Shown here: positions 34,375 to 44,038 of the stretch, in pieces
How the letters are laid out: every line of letters begins with the position of its first letter
Numbering within the stretch: position 1 is the stretch's first letter
NCBI GenBank assembly: GCA_017418975.1
Contig: JAFOMG010000017.1
Location: forward strand, 248,001 to 312,000
Reading direction: 5' to 3'
From: Sphingomonas sp.
GTDB lineage: Bacteria; Pseudomonadota; Alphaproteobacteria; Sphingomonadales; Sphingomonadaceae
Length of the DNA: 64,000 nt
Notes under the pieces: generated by a model
Told to the model about the DNA's origin: nothing
Databases searched by the model: none
The model's input: only the letters and a program-made list of their open reading frames with translations
Translations under genes and position numbers: made by a program

Positions 34375-35993
34375 CGGCATTCCCGAACTGCTGACGGAAG
34401 GAGGGGCAAGGCGGGACCGACATTCCAGTTCCAGGCCGAGCCGGCGGCGCGGCGGCGGCAGACGACCTCGTCCGCCAGCGCATAGGCGGCGGAGATCAGC
34501 CTCGTTCGGAGCCGCGGCGCCTCCGCGAAGTCCATGTAGGATTCATTCGATCGATACGGCTTCCAGGCGGGCGCGCCTGGCGCGGCGGGCGCCCCGGACA
34601 CGGCAAAGGCCGCCCAATAACTCGCAAGCGTGTCGCCGAATTGGGCCTCGGCCGGCGTTGCCGGGGGCCGGGGCCAGGCCGGCGCGGTGCGATCGAAGGT
34701 GCCGAACAGAAAGGGAAGCTCGCTCGCGTGAAAGGCGTGGAGCCCGGCCGCGTCCTCGGCGGGATAGCCATGGTCGAAATAATATAGCCACGCGCGGGCG
34801 CCGAATCGGCTCTGCTGCCGTGCGATGTGAATAGCGGTCCAGCCGTACATGGCGTCACGGACCGCGCGCAGCATGCTGTCGTCCGTGTCTTGCGGCGGGT
34901 AGAGATCGAGGAAGGCGTCGGCGAGGTCGCCATAGCTTGCCCGGATGCGCGCGGCATAGGCTTGGGGGTCCGTCGGTGGCGGCATCAGGAAGCGGAGCGA
35001 ACGGATTTCGCCCGCATTGAAGCCGGCAAGCACCGGCACGCGCGCCTGCTCTCCGCGATCAAAGGTATCGACGAGCTGGCGCGGCAGGATGCGTCCGTCG
35101 ATCGTGCCCGAGGGACGATAGCCGGTCCTCGCGGCGGCCGTTGTCAGTGCGGTTGCGTCCATCGCCCGCATTGCGGCGATCGTCCCGGCGCCGAGATCGG
35201 CGGCGAGGCCGGCCCCCGCCGTTTCGGCGGACGTTTCGCCGAAAGGGCTGCCGCGCAGCTCGGGGGTGGAAATCATATAGGCGCTCTGCGCGATCGCGCG
35301 GGCAAACAGGCCTCGGGCACGCGGCGAGGCCAGGAGATAGAGCACGCTGAGCCCGCCCGCCGACTCGCCCGCGATCGTCACCTTGCCGGGATCGCCGCCG
35401 AACGCCGCAATGTTGCGCCGGACCCAGCGCAGCGCGGCGATCTGGTCGAGCAGGCCATAGTTGCCCGAAACCCGATCGGACGATTCCGCGCTCAATTCGG
35501 GATGGGCGAGATAGCCGAGGACGCCGAGCCGATAGTTGATCGTCACCACCACCAGCCCGCGCCGCGCAAGCTCGCTTCCGTCAAACAGCCCCGCGCTTCC
35601 CGCGCCGATCGCCAGCGAGCCGCCGTGAATCCACACCAGCACCGGCAGCCGGCGCGCATGCGCCGGCACCCAGATGTTGAGCGACAGGCAATCCTCGCTC
35701 ATCGCCGGATAGGAATCGGCATAAAGGCTCGACGCCGGCAGCAGCGGCTGCGGGCAGGCCGGGCCGAAGCGAGTGGCGTCGCGCACTCCCTTCCAGGCCG
35801 GTGGCGCCACCGGCGGCCGCCAGCGGCGCGCACCCGTGGGCGGCAGTGCATAGGGCAACCCCTTGAAGACGCGCAGATCGCCGTCCGCCGTTCCGCGAAC
35901 CATACCGGCTGGTGCCCGGCCTAGCGGCGCGGGCCGCGCCGTCACCGGTGCCGCGAGTGCCGCTGCCCACAGCAATGGGAGCATCGTCCGCAT
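34371..35993 (-). CDS. Exported type-B carboxylesterase (module A)
   Basis: A 540-residue alpha/beta hydrolase of the carboxylesterase type-B family. Signal peptide MRTMLPLLWAAALAAPVTARP. Motifs: FKGLPYALPPTGARRWRPP near the N-terminus, EDCLSLNIWVPAHA, oxyanion-region WIHGGSLAIGAGS, and nucleophile elbow TIAGESAGGLSVLY with catalytic Ser in GESAGG. Broad family specificity covers carboxylic esters, including mycotoxins and plant esters. ATG 35993 overlaps the stop of the MFS gene by one base (TGATG). Adjacent genes suggest substrate uptake, hydrolysis and CoA activation. Confidence 0.9.
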   Translation of the reverse strand: MRTMLPLLWAAALAAPVTARPAPLGRAPAGMVRGTADGDLRVFKGLPYALPPTGARRWRPPVAPPAWKGVRDATRFGPACPQPLLPASSLYADSYPAMSEDCLSLNIWVPAHARRLPVLVWIHGGSLAIGAGSAGLFDGSELARRGLVVVTINYRLGVLGYLAHPELSAESSDRVSGNYGLLDQIAALRWVRRNIAAFGGDPGKVTIAGESAGGLSVLYLLASPRARGLFARAIAQSAYMISTPELRGSPFGETSAETAGAGLAADLGAGTIAAMRAMDATALTTAAARTGYRPSGTIDGRILPRQLVDTFDRGEQARVPVLAGFNAGEIRSLRFLMPPPTDPQAYAARIRASYGDLADAFLDLYPPQDTDDSMLRAVRDAMYGWTAIHIARQQSRFGARAWLYYFDHGYPAEDAAGLHAFHASELPFLFGTFDRTAPAWPRPPATPAEAQFGDTLASYWAAFAVSGAPAAPGAPAWKPYRSNESYMDFAEAPRLRTRLISAAYALADEVVCRRRAAGSAWNWNVGPALPLLPSAVRECR

Positions 35994-37309
35994 CACCGCG
36001 CCCGCTCCGATCGCGCTTCGCGGCCCAGCGACCGGGCGAGCAGCAGGAACAGCCCGATCGCGACAAAATAGAAGGGCGTCAGCGTGTAGAAGGCGAATTC
36101 CAGCCTGTGCGCGGGATAGGCCGTCCGGAAATAGTCGCTCGCCGCGCCGAGCCAGGTAGGGCCGAGCCCGAGGCCGACGAGGTTCATGATCAGCAGCAAG
36201 AGCGCGCCCGACAGCACCCGCTGATCGGGCCGCACCGATTGCTGGACGAGCGTGACCGATGGCGACAGGTAGAAATAGTTGCAGACGGTCGGCACCGTGA
36301 GGAAAGCCATCGCCAGCGGCCAGTCGAGCGCGTGCACGAACAGCAGGAAGAATGGCACCGCCAGCCCCAGCCCGGCCGCGGGCAACAGCGCGTAGGCGCG
36401 CCTCGATCGCGGCGCGAGCCGATCGATCAGCCATCCCGACGCATAGATGCCGCCGCCGATCCCCAGCCCCACGAGCAACGCATAGTAGACCGCGACATCC
36501 TCCAGCCGCATTCCCTTCTCGCGCATCAGGAACAGCGTGGTGAAGTTGAGCATCGCGTAGGTGACGAACTGGGTCGCGGCACAGGCGAGCGAGACCAGCA
36601 ACAGCATCGGGCGCGAGACGAACATCTTGCAAGTTGCCCAGAAACCCGCCGGGCTACTGCCCGGACGCTGCTCGGGCGGCGGCGCGTCAAGCGCGCCTCG
36701 CTCGGGTTCGCGCACGAACAGATAGACGATTCCGGCCATTAGGACGCCGATGGCGCCCAGCGACATGAAGGCGTCTCGCCAGCTATAGGCGGCGGCGATC
36801 GACGCACCGAAAGCAACGCCGAGCGCCTGCCCCAGCGGCGGGCCGAGATTGTAGATGCCGAGCGCCGTGCCGCGCCGGTTCGGCGGGAACAGATCCGAAA
36901 TGATCGCATAGGAAGGCGGCACCCCGCCTGCCTCGCCCACGCCCACCGCCATGCGCGCGACCGCGAGCTGGGGGTAGCTCGCCGCGAAGCCGCACGCGAT
37001 GGTCGCCGCGCTCCACAGCCCGCAGGCGAGCGACAGGATCCGCACGCGATTGGTCCTGTCGGCGAGCCAGCCGATCGGGATCGCCAGCACGCAATAGAAG
37101 AGCGCGAAATAGAGCCCGCCGATCCGCCCGAGCTGTCCGTCGGTGACGCCGAGATCGTCCTGGATCGGCTTGGCGAGGATCGCGAGGAGCTGCCGGTCCA
37201 GGAAGTTGAGGATATAGACGAAGGCGAGCAGGAACAGCGCGAGCCAGGCCCGTGGCGGAACCACGGGCCCAGTGTCGCGCGGAGACGCAGAAACGATCGG
37301 ACCGGGCAT
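35993..37309 (-). CDS. MFS transporter, spinster-like (module A)
   Basis: A 438-residue inner-membrane transporter with about 12 membrane segments. The N-terminal half has LALFLLAFVYILNFLDRQLLAI and GWLADRTNRVRILSLACGLWS (family loop motif), then AVGVGEAGGVPPSYAIISDLFPPNRRG, typical of spinster-like MFS proteins common in sphingomonads. It probably moves the hydrolysed acid across the inner membrane. ATG 37309 lies 7 bp after the stop of the depolymerase-like gene. Confidence 0.85.
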   Translation of the reverse strand: MPGPIVSASPRDTGPVVPPRAWLALFLLAFVYILNFLDRQLLAILAKPIQDDLGVTDGQLGRIGGLYFALFYCVLAIPIGWLADRTNRVRILSLACGLWSAATIACGFAASYPQLAVARMAVGVGEAGGVPPSYAIISDLFPPNRRGTALGIYNLGPPLGQALGVAFGASIAAAYSWRDAFMSLGAIGVLMAGIVYLFVREPERGALDAPPPEQRPGSSPAGFWATCKMFVSRPMLLLVSLACAATQFVTYAMLNFTTLFLMREKGMRLEDVAVYYALLVGLGIGGGIYASGWLIDRLAPRSRRAYALLPAAGLGLAVPFFLLFVHALDWPLAMAFLTVPTVCNYFYLSPSVTLVQQSVRPDQRVLSGALLLLIMNLVGLGLGPTWLGAASDYFRTAYPAHRLEFAFYTLTPFYFVAIGLFLLLARSLGREARSERAR

Positions 37310-37316
37310 CGGTGGC

Positions 37317-38261
37317 TCAGATGCCGAACCAGAGCAGCGCGTAATAGGACGCGCACATGTTGTAATCGAGGAAATAGGTCGATGCGACGCCACATTGCGT
37401 CGGCCCCGTTCCCGGATCGACGAACTCGCCGTGAATCGCGCCGGTGATCGAATAGGTCTCGACCACTGCCGTCCCGCTAACGTCCTTGTAGACCTTGTGG
37501 GGATAGCCGTTGACCGTATCACTGACGTCGGGCGTCAGGTTGTGGCCGTGGACGTTGGTCCATTGCTCCATAAGTTCGGTCAGATTGTTGGGGCTGGCGA
37601 CCGTGTCCGCCGATCCATGCCAGATCGAGAGCCGCGGCCACGGCCCGCTCCAGCCGAAGGCGCCCCGCACCTTGTCGCCCCATTGCTGCGGCGTGAGGTT
37701 CACCGTGCCGTTGGTGCAGCCGCTCGACTGGAGGAGGCTGGTCGCGCATTTATAGGGTCCGCCCTGGCGCGACTGACCCGCCTTGAAGACATCCGGATAG
37801 GCCGCCAGCATCACCACGGTCATCGCGCCACCGGCGGAGACGCCGGTGACATAGATGCGGTTCACATCCAGCGCGTGGTGCGACACCGCCCAGTCGACCA
37901 TCTGCTTGATCGACAGCGCTTCGCCGGAGCCACGCGTCTGGTCCGCCGAATTGAACCAGTTGAAGCAGCGGCTGGCATTGTTCGATGTCTTCTGCTGGGG
38001 AAAGACGAGCGCGAACTGGTGCTGTTCGGCCCACATCGTCCAGCCGGTTTCGTTGTCCACCTGGGTAACGCCAGTGCCGCAGCCATGAAGGTAAACGACC
38101 AGCGGCCTCCCTGCGGCCAGGCCGGTGGGCACATATTCGAACATCTGCAGATTTCCGGGGTTCGATCCGAATCCCGTCACTTCGGTAAGCGTCGCCGCCG
38201 AAGCGGGGGTCGCCGCGAGCAGGCACAAGGCGCCGATCGCACGCAAAATCCGTTCACGCAT
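37317..38261 (-). CDS. Exported PHB-depolymerase-like esterase (module A)
   Basis: A 314-residue secreted alpha/beta hydrolase (signal peptide MRERILRAIGALCLLAATPASA). Short-chain PHA-depolymerase/LpqC-type layout: MFEYVPTGLAAGRPLVVYLHGCGTG, nucleophile GVSAGGAMTVVMLAAYP, and a C-terminal His region TGAIHGEFVDPG. Six or more Cys residues suggest disulfides. Members cleave polyhydroxybutyrate, feruloyl or acetyl-xylan esters; substrate here unknown. It lies directly after the TonB receptor gene. Confidence 0.83.
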   Translation of the reverse strand: MRERILRAIGALCLLAATPASAATLTEVTGFGSNPGNLQMFEYVPTGLAAGRPLVVYLHGCGTGVTQVDNETGWTMWAEQHQFALVFPQQKTSNNASRCFNWFNSADQTRGSGEALSIKQMVDWAVSHHALDVNRIYVTGVSAGGAMTVVMLAAYPDVFKAGQSRQGGPYKCATSLLQSSGCTNGTVNLTPQQWGDKVRGAFGWSGPWPRLSIWHGSADTVASPNNLTELMEQWTNVHGHNLTPDVSDTVNGYPHKVYKDVSGTAVVETYSITGAIHGEFVDPGTGPTQCGVASTYFLDYNMCASYYALLWFGI

Positions 38262-38304
38262 CCTGCATCTCCCAGTTTGTTTTGCTGTTGCCGGATCGCC
38301 AGCG

Positions 38305-40554
38305 TCAGAACCGCCGCTCGATCGAGAAGCGCACCGTGCGCGGCGGCCCGTAGAAGCTGTTCACCGAATTGCCGAACAGCGCGCCGGGGAACACATAGGC
38401 GCCCGTGCGATAGCGCTCGTCGGTGAGGTTGCGGCCATAGACGGCGAGGCGCCAGTTGCCATCCTGCGAGGTCCAGGCGATGCCGGCGTCGAACAGCGCA
38501 TAGGCCGACTGGTCGGTCAGCGCATTGGCGGTCTGGAAGATCGAATAGGAACCTCGCCACGACCGCGAGACGTTGAGGAACAGCGAGCCCGCATCGCCGA
38601 AATCGTGAAGATAGTTGAGCGCGACCGAATAAGTGTCGCTCGGCGTTCCCTCGAACCGCTGGGTATCGGCGATATTGACATATTGCTTGGTCAGGACGTC
38701 GTACGAAACGAACTCGTCGAAGCGCGCGTTCAGATGGCCGTAGGAGAAGCCGCTCCACAGCTTGTCCGAGGGCGTGCGAACGATGTGCAGCTGGCCCTCG
38801 ACCTCGACGCCGTCGATCTTGGACGAGGCGGCGTTCTGCACGATGCTGGCGGTGCCGACCATCGGAGCCGGTAGCACGACGATCGTCGTGACCTGGCGAT
38901 CGGTATAATCATTCTTGAAGGCGGCGATGTTGAACGACAGGCGCCGGTCGAAGGCAGATCCCTTCAACCCAAGCTCATAGGAAGAGACATATTCGGGGCC
39001 AAACCCCTGCTTGGTCTGCGGATAGACCGAGGCATTGCCGCGCGGATCGAAACCACCCGACTTGAACCCGCGGCTGAACGAGGCGTAGGCGGTCACATCC
39101 GGCGTAATCTTGAAGCTCAGGCTGGCGCGGGGCGAAAAGGCATCGTCGCTGCGCGATGCCGTATAATCGGTGACGACGGCCAGCAGCGGCGGATTGGCCC
39201 CTGATTGCGGGCCATAGAGCCCCAGATAATTGGCGTTGAACACCGTGCCCTGGCGGTCTTCCTTAGTGTAGCGCAACCCCGCCGACAGCGACAGGCGATC
39301 GGTCAACGCGTATGTGAAATCGCCGAAGAGGGCATAGCTTTTGGTCTTAACCGAGCCCGAGACATCGTTCGAATAGCCTCCGGGCGCCGCCAGGATCAGG
39401 CGGCTCTCATAGCCGCCCGAGGCCGTGGCATCGAGATAATAGGCGCCCAGAATCCCCTGCAGCTTGCTGCCCGAATAGACGGCCTGGACTTCCTGCGAGA
39501 ATTCGCGATCACGATAGCCGGTGCCGCCGATGTCGAGATAGGCCATCGGATTGCCGTCGAAATCGATGCCGGACCCATAGGATCGATTGCGGCGATAGGC
39601 AGTGATCGACTTGAGCTGCAGTTCGGGACTCACGTCCCAGCGCGCGAGCAGCGAGCCGCCCTCGTTGCGGATATGGTTGGTGTCGCCGATGCCCGCATTG
39701 GTGTCATAGACATTGGGCGGATTGGGCGGATCGCCCGGCAGACCGGGCAGCTGGCGATGGCCGTAGTTTCCGTTCGAATCATCGACGAGCAGATCGTAGC
39801 TCAGCCGGAAGAAGAGGCTGCTCGCGGGGCGCAGTTCGGCGCTGACGCGGCCCGCCCAGACGTTCTTGTTCGCGGTGTCGGCACCGGTGTAGAGATTCGT
39901 GCCATACCCGCTACGCGAATAGCGCGCGACCGCTCCGCCGACGCGCAGGCTTTCGCCCACCGGCGCTGAACCCGACACAATCAGGTTCGCTTCGTCATAG
40001 GTTCCCAGTTCGCCGCGGATCCGCAACTGCGGATCGGCGGCTAGTTCGGCGGAGACGAACTTGATCGCGCCTCCGATCGTGTTGCGGCCGTAGAGCGTGC
40101 CCTGCGGCCCGCGTAGCACCTCGATGCGAGACACATCGAAGATGTCGAGCACCGCGCCTTGCGGGCGGGCGATATAGACATCATCGACATAAAGGCCGAC
40201 GCCGTTCTCGAACCCCCAGAGCGGATCCTGCTGCCCGATGCCGCGGATATAGGAAGTCAGCGTCGAGTTGGTGCCGCGCGAGGGCTGCAGTGTGACGTTC
40301 GGCACGCTGCGCTGCAGATCGACCAGCGTCGATGATCCTTCCTGCGCCAGCTGATCGGCGGTCTTTACCGACAGCGAAATTGGCACGTCCTTGAGCGTCT
40401 CCGCGCGGCGGCGCGCGGTCACGACGATTTCGGTTTCCGATTCGGCCTGCGGCTTGCCTGTCGGTTCGGTCTGCGCCCGCGCCTGCTGCGCCAGCCCCCC
40501 GATCGCCGCCACACATGCCGCCGAAAGGAACAAACGACGCTTGATGCCCTGCAT
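38305..40554 (-). CDS. TonB-dependent outer-membrane receptor (module A)
   Basis: A 749-residue receptor with signal peptide (MQGIKRRLFLSAACVAAIGGLAQQARAQ), TonB-box-like ETEIVVTARRRAETLKDVPIS, plug domain (RIEVLRGPQGTLYGRNTIGGAIKF) and a beta-barrel ending in RTVRFSIERRF with a terminal Phe. The plug/barrel style is that of sphingomonad receptors for organic compounds rather than siderophores. ATG 40554 follows GGGGAGGG; upstream codons would enter the regulatory region. First gene of the five-gene operon, divergent from TetR with two operators in between. Confidence 0.92.
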   Translation of the reverse strand: MQGIKRRLFLSAACVAAIGGLAQQARAQTEPTGKPQAESETEIVVTARRRAETLKDVPISLSVKTADQLAQEGSSTLVDLQRSVPNVTLQPSRGTNSTLTSYIRGIGQQDPLWGFENGVGLYVDDVYIARPQGAVLDIFDVSRIEVLRGPQGTLYGRNTIGGAIKFVSAELAADPQLRIRGELGTYDEANLIVSGSAPVGESLRVGGAVARYSRSGYGTNLYTGADTANKNVWAGRVSAELRPASSLFFRLSYDLLVDDSNGNYGHRQLPGLPGDPPNPPNVYDTNAGIGDTNHIRNEGGSLLARWDVSPELQLKSITAYRRNRSYGSGIDFDGNPMAYLDIGGTGYRDREFSQEVQAVYSGSKLQGILGAYYLDATASGGYESRLILAAPGGYSNDVSGSVKTKSYALFGDFTYALTDRLSLSAGLRYTKEDRQGTVFNANYLGLYGPQSGANPPLLAVVTDYTASRSDDAFSPRASLSFKITPDVTAYASFSRGFKSGGFDPRGNASVYPQTKQGFGPEYVSSYELGLKGSAFDRRLSFNIAAFKNDYTDRQVTTIVVLPAPMVGTASIVQNAASSKIDGVEVEGQLHIVRTPSDKLWSGFSYGHLNARFDEFVSYDVLTKQYVNIADTQRFEGTPSDTYSVALNYLHDFGDAGSLFLNVSRSWRGSYSIFQTANALTDQSAYALFDAGIAWTSQDGNWRLAVYGRNLTDERYRTGAYVFPGALFGNSVNSFYGPPRTVRFSIERRF

Positions 40555-40583
40555 AACAACCCTCCCCATGTCTCGTCGCATTT

Positions 40584-40603
40584 TGTTCAGCGACTGATGA
40601 ACA
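40584..40603. promoter_or_regulatory. TetR-family operator 1
   Basis: TGTTCA-8 nt-TGAACA, between the divergent TonB receptor and tetR-like genes. It is nearly the reverse complement of operator 2 (the outer 7 bases on both sides match). Confidence 0.72.
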
Positions 40604-40641
40604 ATCGCTGTTTGACGCGTTTGCGCGGATACGTCAATAGA

Positions 40642-40661
40642 TGTTCATCACTTGCTGAACA
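40642..40661. promoter_or_regulatory. TetR-family operator 2
   Basis: TGTTCA-8 nt-TGAACA, same arms and spacing as operator 1, 58 bp away centre to centre, 49 bp before the TetR gene. The pair should let one dimeric repressor control both promoters. Confidence 0.72.
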
Positions 40662-40709
40662 GCGGTTCTTGCGGAAAGAGGCGCGCGGCAAACTGCGGAC
40701 AGGGGATTC

Positions 40710-41456
40710 ATGACGAGTTTTCAGGCGCGAATCGCGAGCTCCAAGACCGGCAATGCGGGCACGCGTGCGCGGCGCCATCCGCCGAAGAAGGAGGGTAAGC
40801 CGGGAGGCTCGCAGCGCGATGCGCTGGCGCAGGAGACGCGCGAACGATTGCTCGACGCCGCCGAGGAACTGTTCGCGACTCACGGGCTGTACGGCACCAC
40901 GGTCCGCGCGATAGCGGGGCTCGCAGGCGTCGATACCGCGCTGATCCACTATTATTTCGGCACAAAGCGCGAGCTTTTCGACACGGCGTTCCTGCGCCGT
41001 TCGACGGTGGTGAATCGCGAACGCACCGAATCGCTCAAGCACTATATCGCCGGCCATGCGGACAGCCTGACCGTCGAGGGCGCGATCGAGGCGTTCCTCG
41101 AGCCGCTGCTGACGCGCGAGCGGTTCGACGATCCGGGCTGGCGCAACCATTGCGCGCTCGCCGCGCAAATCAGCAACACGCCCGAATGGGGCGGCGAGGT
41201 GATGACCGAACATTACGACGGCACCGTACGCGACCTGCTCGAGGTGCTGAAACGGGCGCTGCCGGGCGCGGAGGAAGCCGATATCTACTGGTGCTACCAG
41301 TTCCTGTCGGGCTCGCTCATGTCGCTGCTGGCCGCCACGGGCCGGATCGACCGGCTTTCGGGCGGGCTGTGCCGATCGGGCGATGTCGAAACCTTCAAGC
41401 CGCGGCTGATCCAATATGCGGCAAGCGGCGCGAGGGCAGTCTGCGGACTGATCTGA
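40710..41456 (+). CDS. TetR/AcrR-family regulator of module A
   Basis: A 248-residue regulator. A basic 35-residue N-terminal extension precedes the HTH (ERLLDAAEELFATHGLYGTTVRAIAGLAGVDTALIHYYFGTKRELF, about 48-95). The C-terminal half holds a helical ligand-binding domain with ALAAQISNTPEWGGEVM and DIYWCYQFLSGSLMSLLAATGR. Divergent from the TonB receptor gene and separated by two matched TGTTCA-N8-TGAACA operators, so it most likely represses the operon and itself until an inducer is bound. Confidence 0.88.
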   Translation: MTSFQARIASSKTGNAGTRARRHPPKKEGKPGGSQRDALAQETRERLLDAAEELFATHGLYGTTVRAIAGLAGVDTALIHYYFGTKRELFDTAFLRRSTVVNRERTESLKHYIAGHADSLTVEGAIEAFLEPLLTRERFDDPGWRNHCALAAQISNTPEWGGEVMTEHYDGTVRDLLEVLKRALPGAEEADIYWCYQFLSGSLMSLLAATGRIDRLSGGLCRSGDVETFKPRLIQYAASGARAVCGLI

Positions 41457-41512
41457 CCGGCGGCGAACCGAAATCCAACCTCAACACATCGCATAGGGAC
41501 GGGGGAATCGCA

Positions 41513-42404
41513 TGGAACTGAAGGGGCGCGTCGCGCTGGTCACCGGCGCGGGGGGGGAGGGTTGGGCCGTTCGCATGCATTGGCGCTGGCGCGGCACGGC
41601 GCCCGCGTGGCGGTGAACGACAGCAACACCGAGGGCGCGGAACGCGTCGCGGCCGAGATTGTCGCGGCAGGAGGTGAGGCGATCGCCCATTCCGCCTCGG
41701 TCACCGACGAAGCCCGGGTCGCAGCCATTGTCAACGCGATCACCATGGACTGGGGCGCGGTCGATATCCTGGTCAACAATGCCGGGATCCTGCGCGACAA
41801 GAGTTTCGCCGAGATGGACCTCGCCGATTTCAGGCTGGTGGTCGATGTGCATCTCATGGGGGCGGCGATCTGCAGCAAGGCGGTGTGGAGTGGGATGACC
41901 GCCCGGCGCTACGGCCAGATCGTGATGACCTCCTCCTCCTCCGGCCTCTACGGCAATTTCGGCCAGGCCAATTATGGCGCGGCGAAGATGGCGCTGGTCG
42001 GGCTGATGCAGACGCTGGCGATCGAGGGCGAAAGACATGATATCCGCGTCAACTGCCTTGCGCCGACCGCGGCGACGCAGATGACCGACGGCGTACTGAC
42101 CCCTGACGCGCTCGCGCATCTTGCGCCGGAAGCGGTCAGCCCCGGCCTGATCGCGCTGGTCGGCGAGAATGCGCCGACACGCGCGATCCTGTGCGCCGGC
42201 GCCGGCCATTTCGCGAGCGCGAACATCACGCTGACCGAGGGCGTTTATCTCGGCCGAAGCGACGATGCTGCGCAGCGCGTGGCCGACCTGTGGGAGCATG
42301 TGACGGACCGAAGCGGCGAGATCGTGCCGTCCTACGGCTTCATGCAGGCAGAACGGGAATTGCGCAAAGCCGGCCTCGGCAGCCCGGTCACAGTTGCCCC
42401 GTGA
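41513..42404 (+). pseudogene. Frameshifted SDR oxidoreductase (3-hydroxyacyl-CoA dehydrogenase type)
   Basis: The start ATGGAACTGAAGGGGCGCGT gives MELKGRVALVTGAG in one frame, but the rest (from LGRSHALALARHGARVAVND) is in another. The break is in a run of seven G at 41551-41557 within the TGxxxGxG cofactor motif; removing two G, or adding one, restores a ~296-residue SDR. Downstream motifs are intact: DILVNNAGILRD, SSSSGLYGNFGQANYGAAK (catalytic YxxxK), and the length and GEIVPSYGFMQ end resemble MFE-2-type hydroxyacyl-CoA dehydrogenases. It follows tetR by 56 bp. Either a true pseudogene, a translation from an internal TTG at 41562, or a sequencing error in the G-run. Confidence 0.72.
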
Positions 42405-42586
42405 CGCGAAGGGGGCATCGGCCGGGACGGCTCTCATGGCGACAAGAGAGCAGCGCGCCAGCACACGCCGCTTGCGGGGCTGTCCGGGTTCTTCGCGAGG
42501 TCATGAAGACCGCTGCCCGACGCACCCGGACCGTAGGAGCGCATTTCGGCCCGGAAGCCGAACGTCAACTCATAGGAAACGCTCGG

Positions 42587-42817
42587 ATGCGCCGTTTGAA
42601 TGCTGGCTTCTCAGAGCCTTGGTTCGCATCACTCGGCCATGCGCGCTCGGTGCTGCGGGCCTGGCGCGACGATTACAACCATGTGCGGCCGCATAGCGGG
42701 ATAGGCGGGCTAACGCCCGCCGAGGCTGCAACGCAGCTTGTGCAACCCCGCCCCCAAAGGGTACCATGATAACCTAGGACTCTACTTATGAGTGGAGGAG
42801 AAAGGGGGAGCAGGTCA
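42587..42817 (+). mobile_element. IS3-family remnant: transposase C-terminus and right end
   Basis: NAGFSEPWFASLGHARSVLR and DDYNHVRPHSGIGGLTPAEA match the end of the IS3 orfB integrase core (final E and NxVRPH region). The DDE Asp residues and orfA are absent. The following non-coding end (CTAGGACTCTACTTATGAGT ... GGGGGAGCAGGTCA) looks like an IS3-type terminal sequence. Region 42405-42586 has no clear gene. Confidence 0.7.
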
Positions 42818-42897
42818 ATGGCCGACGAGGAAAAGCGCGCCACAGCCTGATGACAGCAAATCTTCTTCCCTCTAGGTCGGCATGGGGGAGATTCGGT

Positions 42898-43986
42898 ATG
42901 AAGCGCATCGACGGCCTGTTGCTTGTGTTCGCAGCGCTGCCGCTCGTTTCGTGCGGCGCGACATCAAGCGGCGGGACTCCCGCTCCGACAGCGAGCGTGA
43001 CGCCCAGCCCGACCCCCACGATAACGCCGACGCCAACGCCCGCCGCGACGCCCACGCCGATCGCGAGCGGGCAGGTGTTCGCGCTCACTGATCCCGGCGA
43101 GACCACCGCGTCGCTTCAGGCCTATCTCGCCAAGTCCGAGGTGGACGGCGTGGCTTGGCGCGGGCTGTGGAAGGTGCTCGAGCCTAGCGACGGCACCTAT
43201 GCCTGGACGACGCTGGATGCGGCGCTCGACGCCACATCGGCGGCGGGCAAGAAGATCACCGTTCACATCTTCGCGAGCGGCGGCGGCTGGCCTGCCTGGC
43301 TGACTGCCGCGGGCGCGGCGACCTATTCCGGGACAAGCATGTTCGGATCGATCAACGATCCCGTGCCGTGGGACCCGGTCTATCTCGCGCGCTATCAGCG
43401 GTTCATGGCGCAATTGGCCACGCATATTGCCGGGCGCGGGCAGACCGGGCTGGTGCGCGTCGTGTCCGTAGCGGCGCCGGTCGCGGAGATGTCGCTCGCA
43501 GGATGCAGCGGCGGCGTGCTCGGAACGCCGCCGACGTCGGTGAGCTATAGCCGCAGCCAGTATCTTTCGGCGTGGACGACTTCCGCCTCGGCGGTGCTCA
43601 CCGCATTCCCCTCGACGACGGTGGTGGTTTCCGCTCCGGTCACGCAGATATGTCTGCCTGACGGAGACGGTTCCGCCTTCTACGGCGATGTCATGCGCAC
43701 CGTCCCTGGTGCGCAGATCTTCGTCGCCGATCTCAACGCGCTCGGATCACAGCGATACGGGCAGGTTCCCGCCGACATCCGCAGCCGCGCGCTGTTCACC
43801 CAGACGATTTGGTCCTCCACCAACGATCCCAGCAACCGGATGCAGGGCACGCTGTCGGCGGCGGTATGCTCCGGCCGGGCATTGGGGGCGCGCTATTTCG
43901 AACTCTACAAGAGCGATCTCGACAGCGGCGATGCCGCCATCCGTACGGCCATCGGCCAGGCACGGGGCACTGCCACCTGTCCGTGA
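42898..43986 (+). CDS. Lipoprotein with PT-rich linker and glycosidase-like domain
   Basis: A 362-residue predicted lipoprotein (MKRIDGLLLVFAALPLVSCGA, lipobox LVSC). A Pro/Thr linker of about 40 residues (TPAPTASVTPSPTPTITPTP) precedes a ~280-residue domain: FALTDPGETTASLQAYLAKSEVDGVAWRGLWKVLEP, DAALDATSAAGKKITVHIFASGGGWPAWL, LARYQRFMAQLATHIAGRG. This pattern recalls TIM-barrel glycosidases (beta-galactosidase-like) but the catalytic acids were not identified. ATG 42898 follows GGGGGAGA. Alone on its strand between modules A and B; relation to either is unclear. Confidence 0.65.
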   Translation: MKRIDGLLLVFAALPLVSCGATSSGGTPAPTASVTPSPTPTITPTPTPAATPTPIASGQVFALTDPGETTASLQAYLAKSEVDGVAWRGLWKVLEPSDGTYAWTTLDAALDATSAAGKKITVHIFASGGGWPAWLTAAGAATYSGTSMFGSINDPVPWDPVYLARYQRFMAQLATHIAGRGQTGLVRVVSVAAPVAEMSLAGCSGGVLGTPPTSVSYSRSQYLSAWTTSASAVLTAFPSTTVVVSAPVTQICLPDGDGSAFYGDVMRTVPGAQIFVADLNALGSQRYGQVPADIRSRALFTQTIWSSTNDPSNRMQGTLSAAVCSGRALGARYFELYKSDLDSGDAAIRTAIGQARGTATCP

Positions 43987-44038
43987 AAATCTGCGGCGGG
44001 CCCGTTCAGACCCCGTCGAGCCGCTGCTTTTCCGCCCC

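Noticed and set aside
34371..36632. Apparent 753-residue fusion protein ending in the carboxylesterase
   Set aside because: Residues 1-213 are a shadow of the MFS gene; the esterase starts at its own signal peptide (35993) with a TGATG junction.
43000..43080. PTPTP-rich stretch as a DNA tandem repeat
   Set aside because: The repetition is of a Pro/Thr linker in the lipoprotein, with varied codons and no precise DNA unit.
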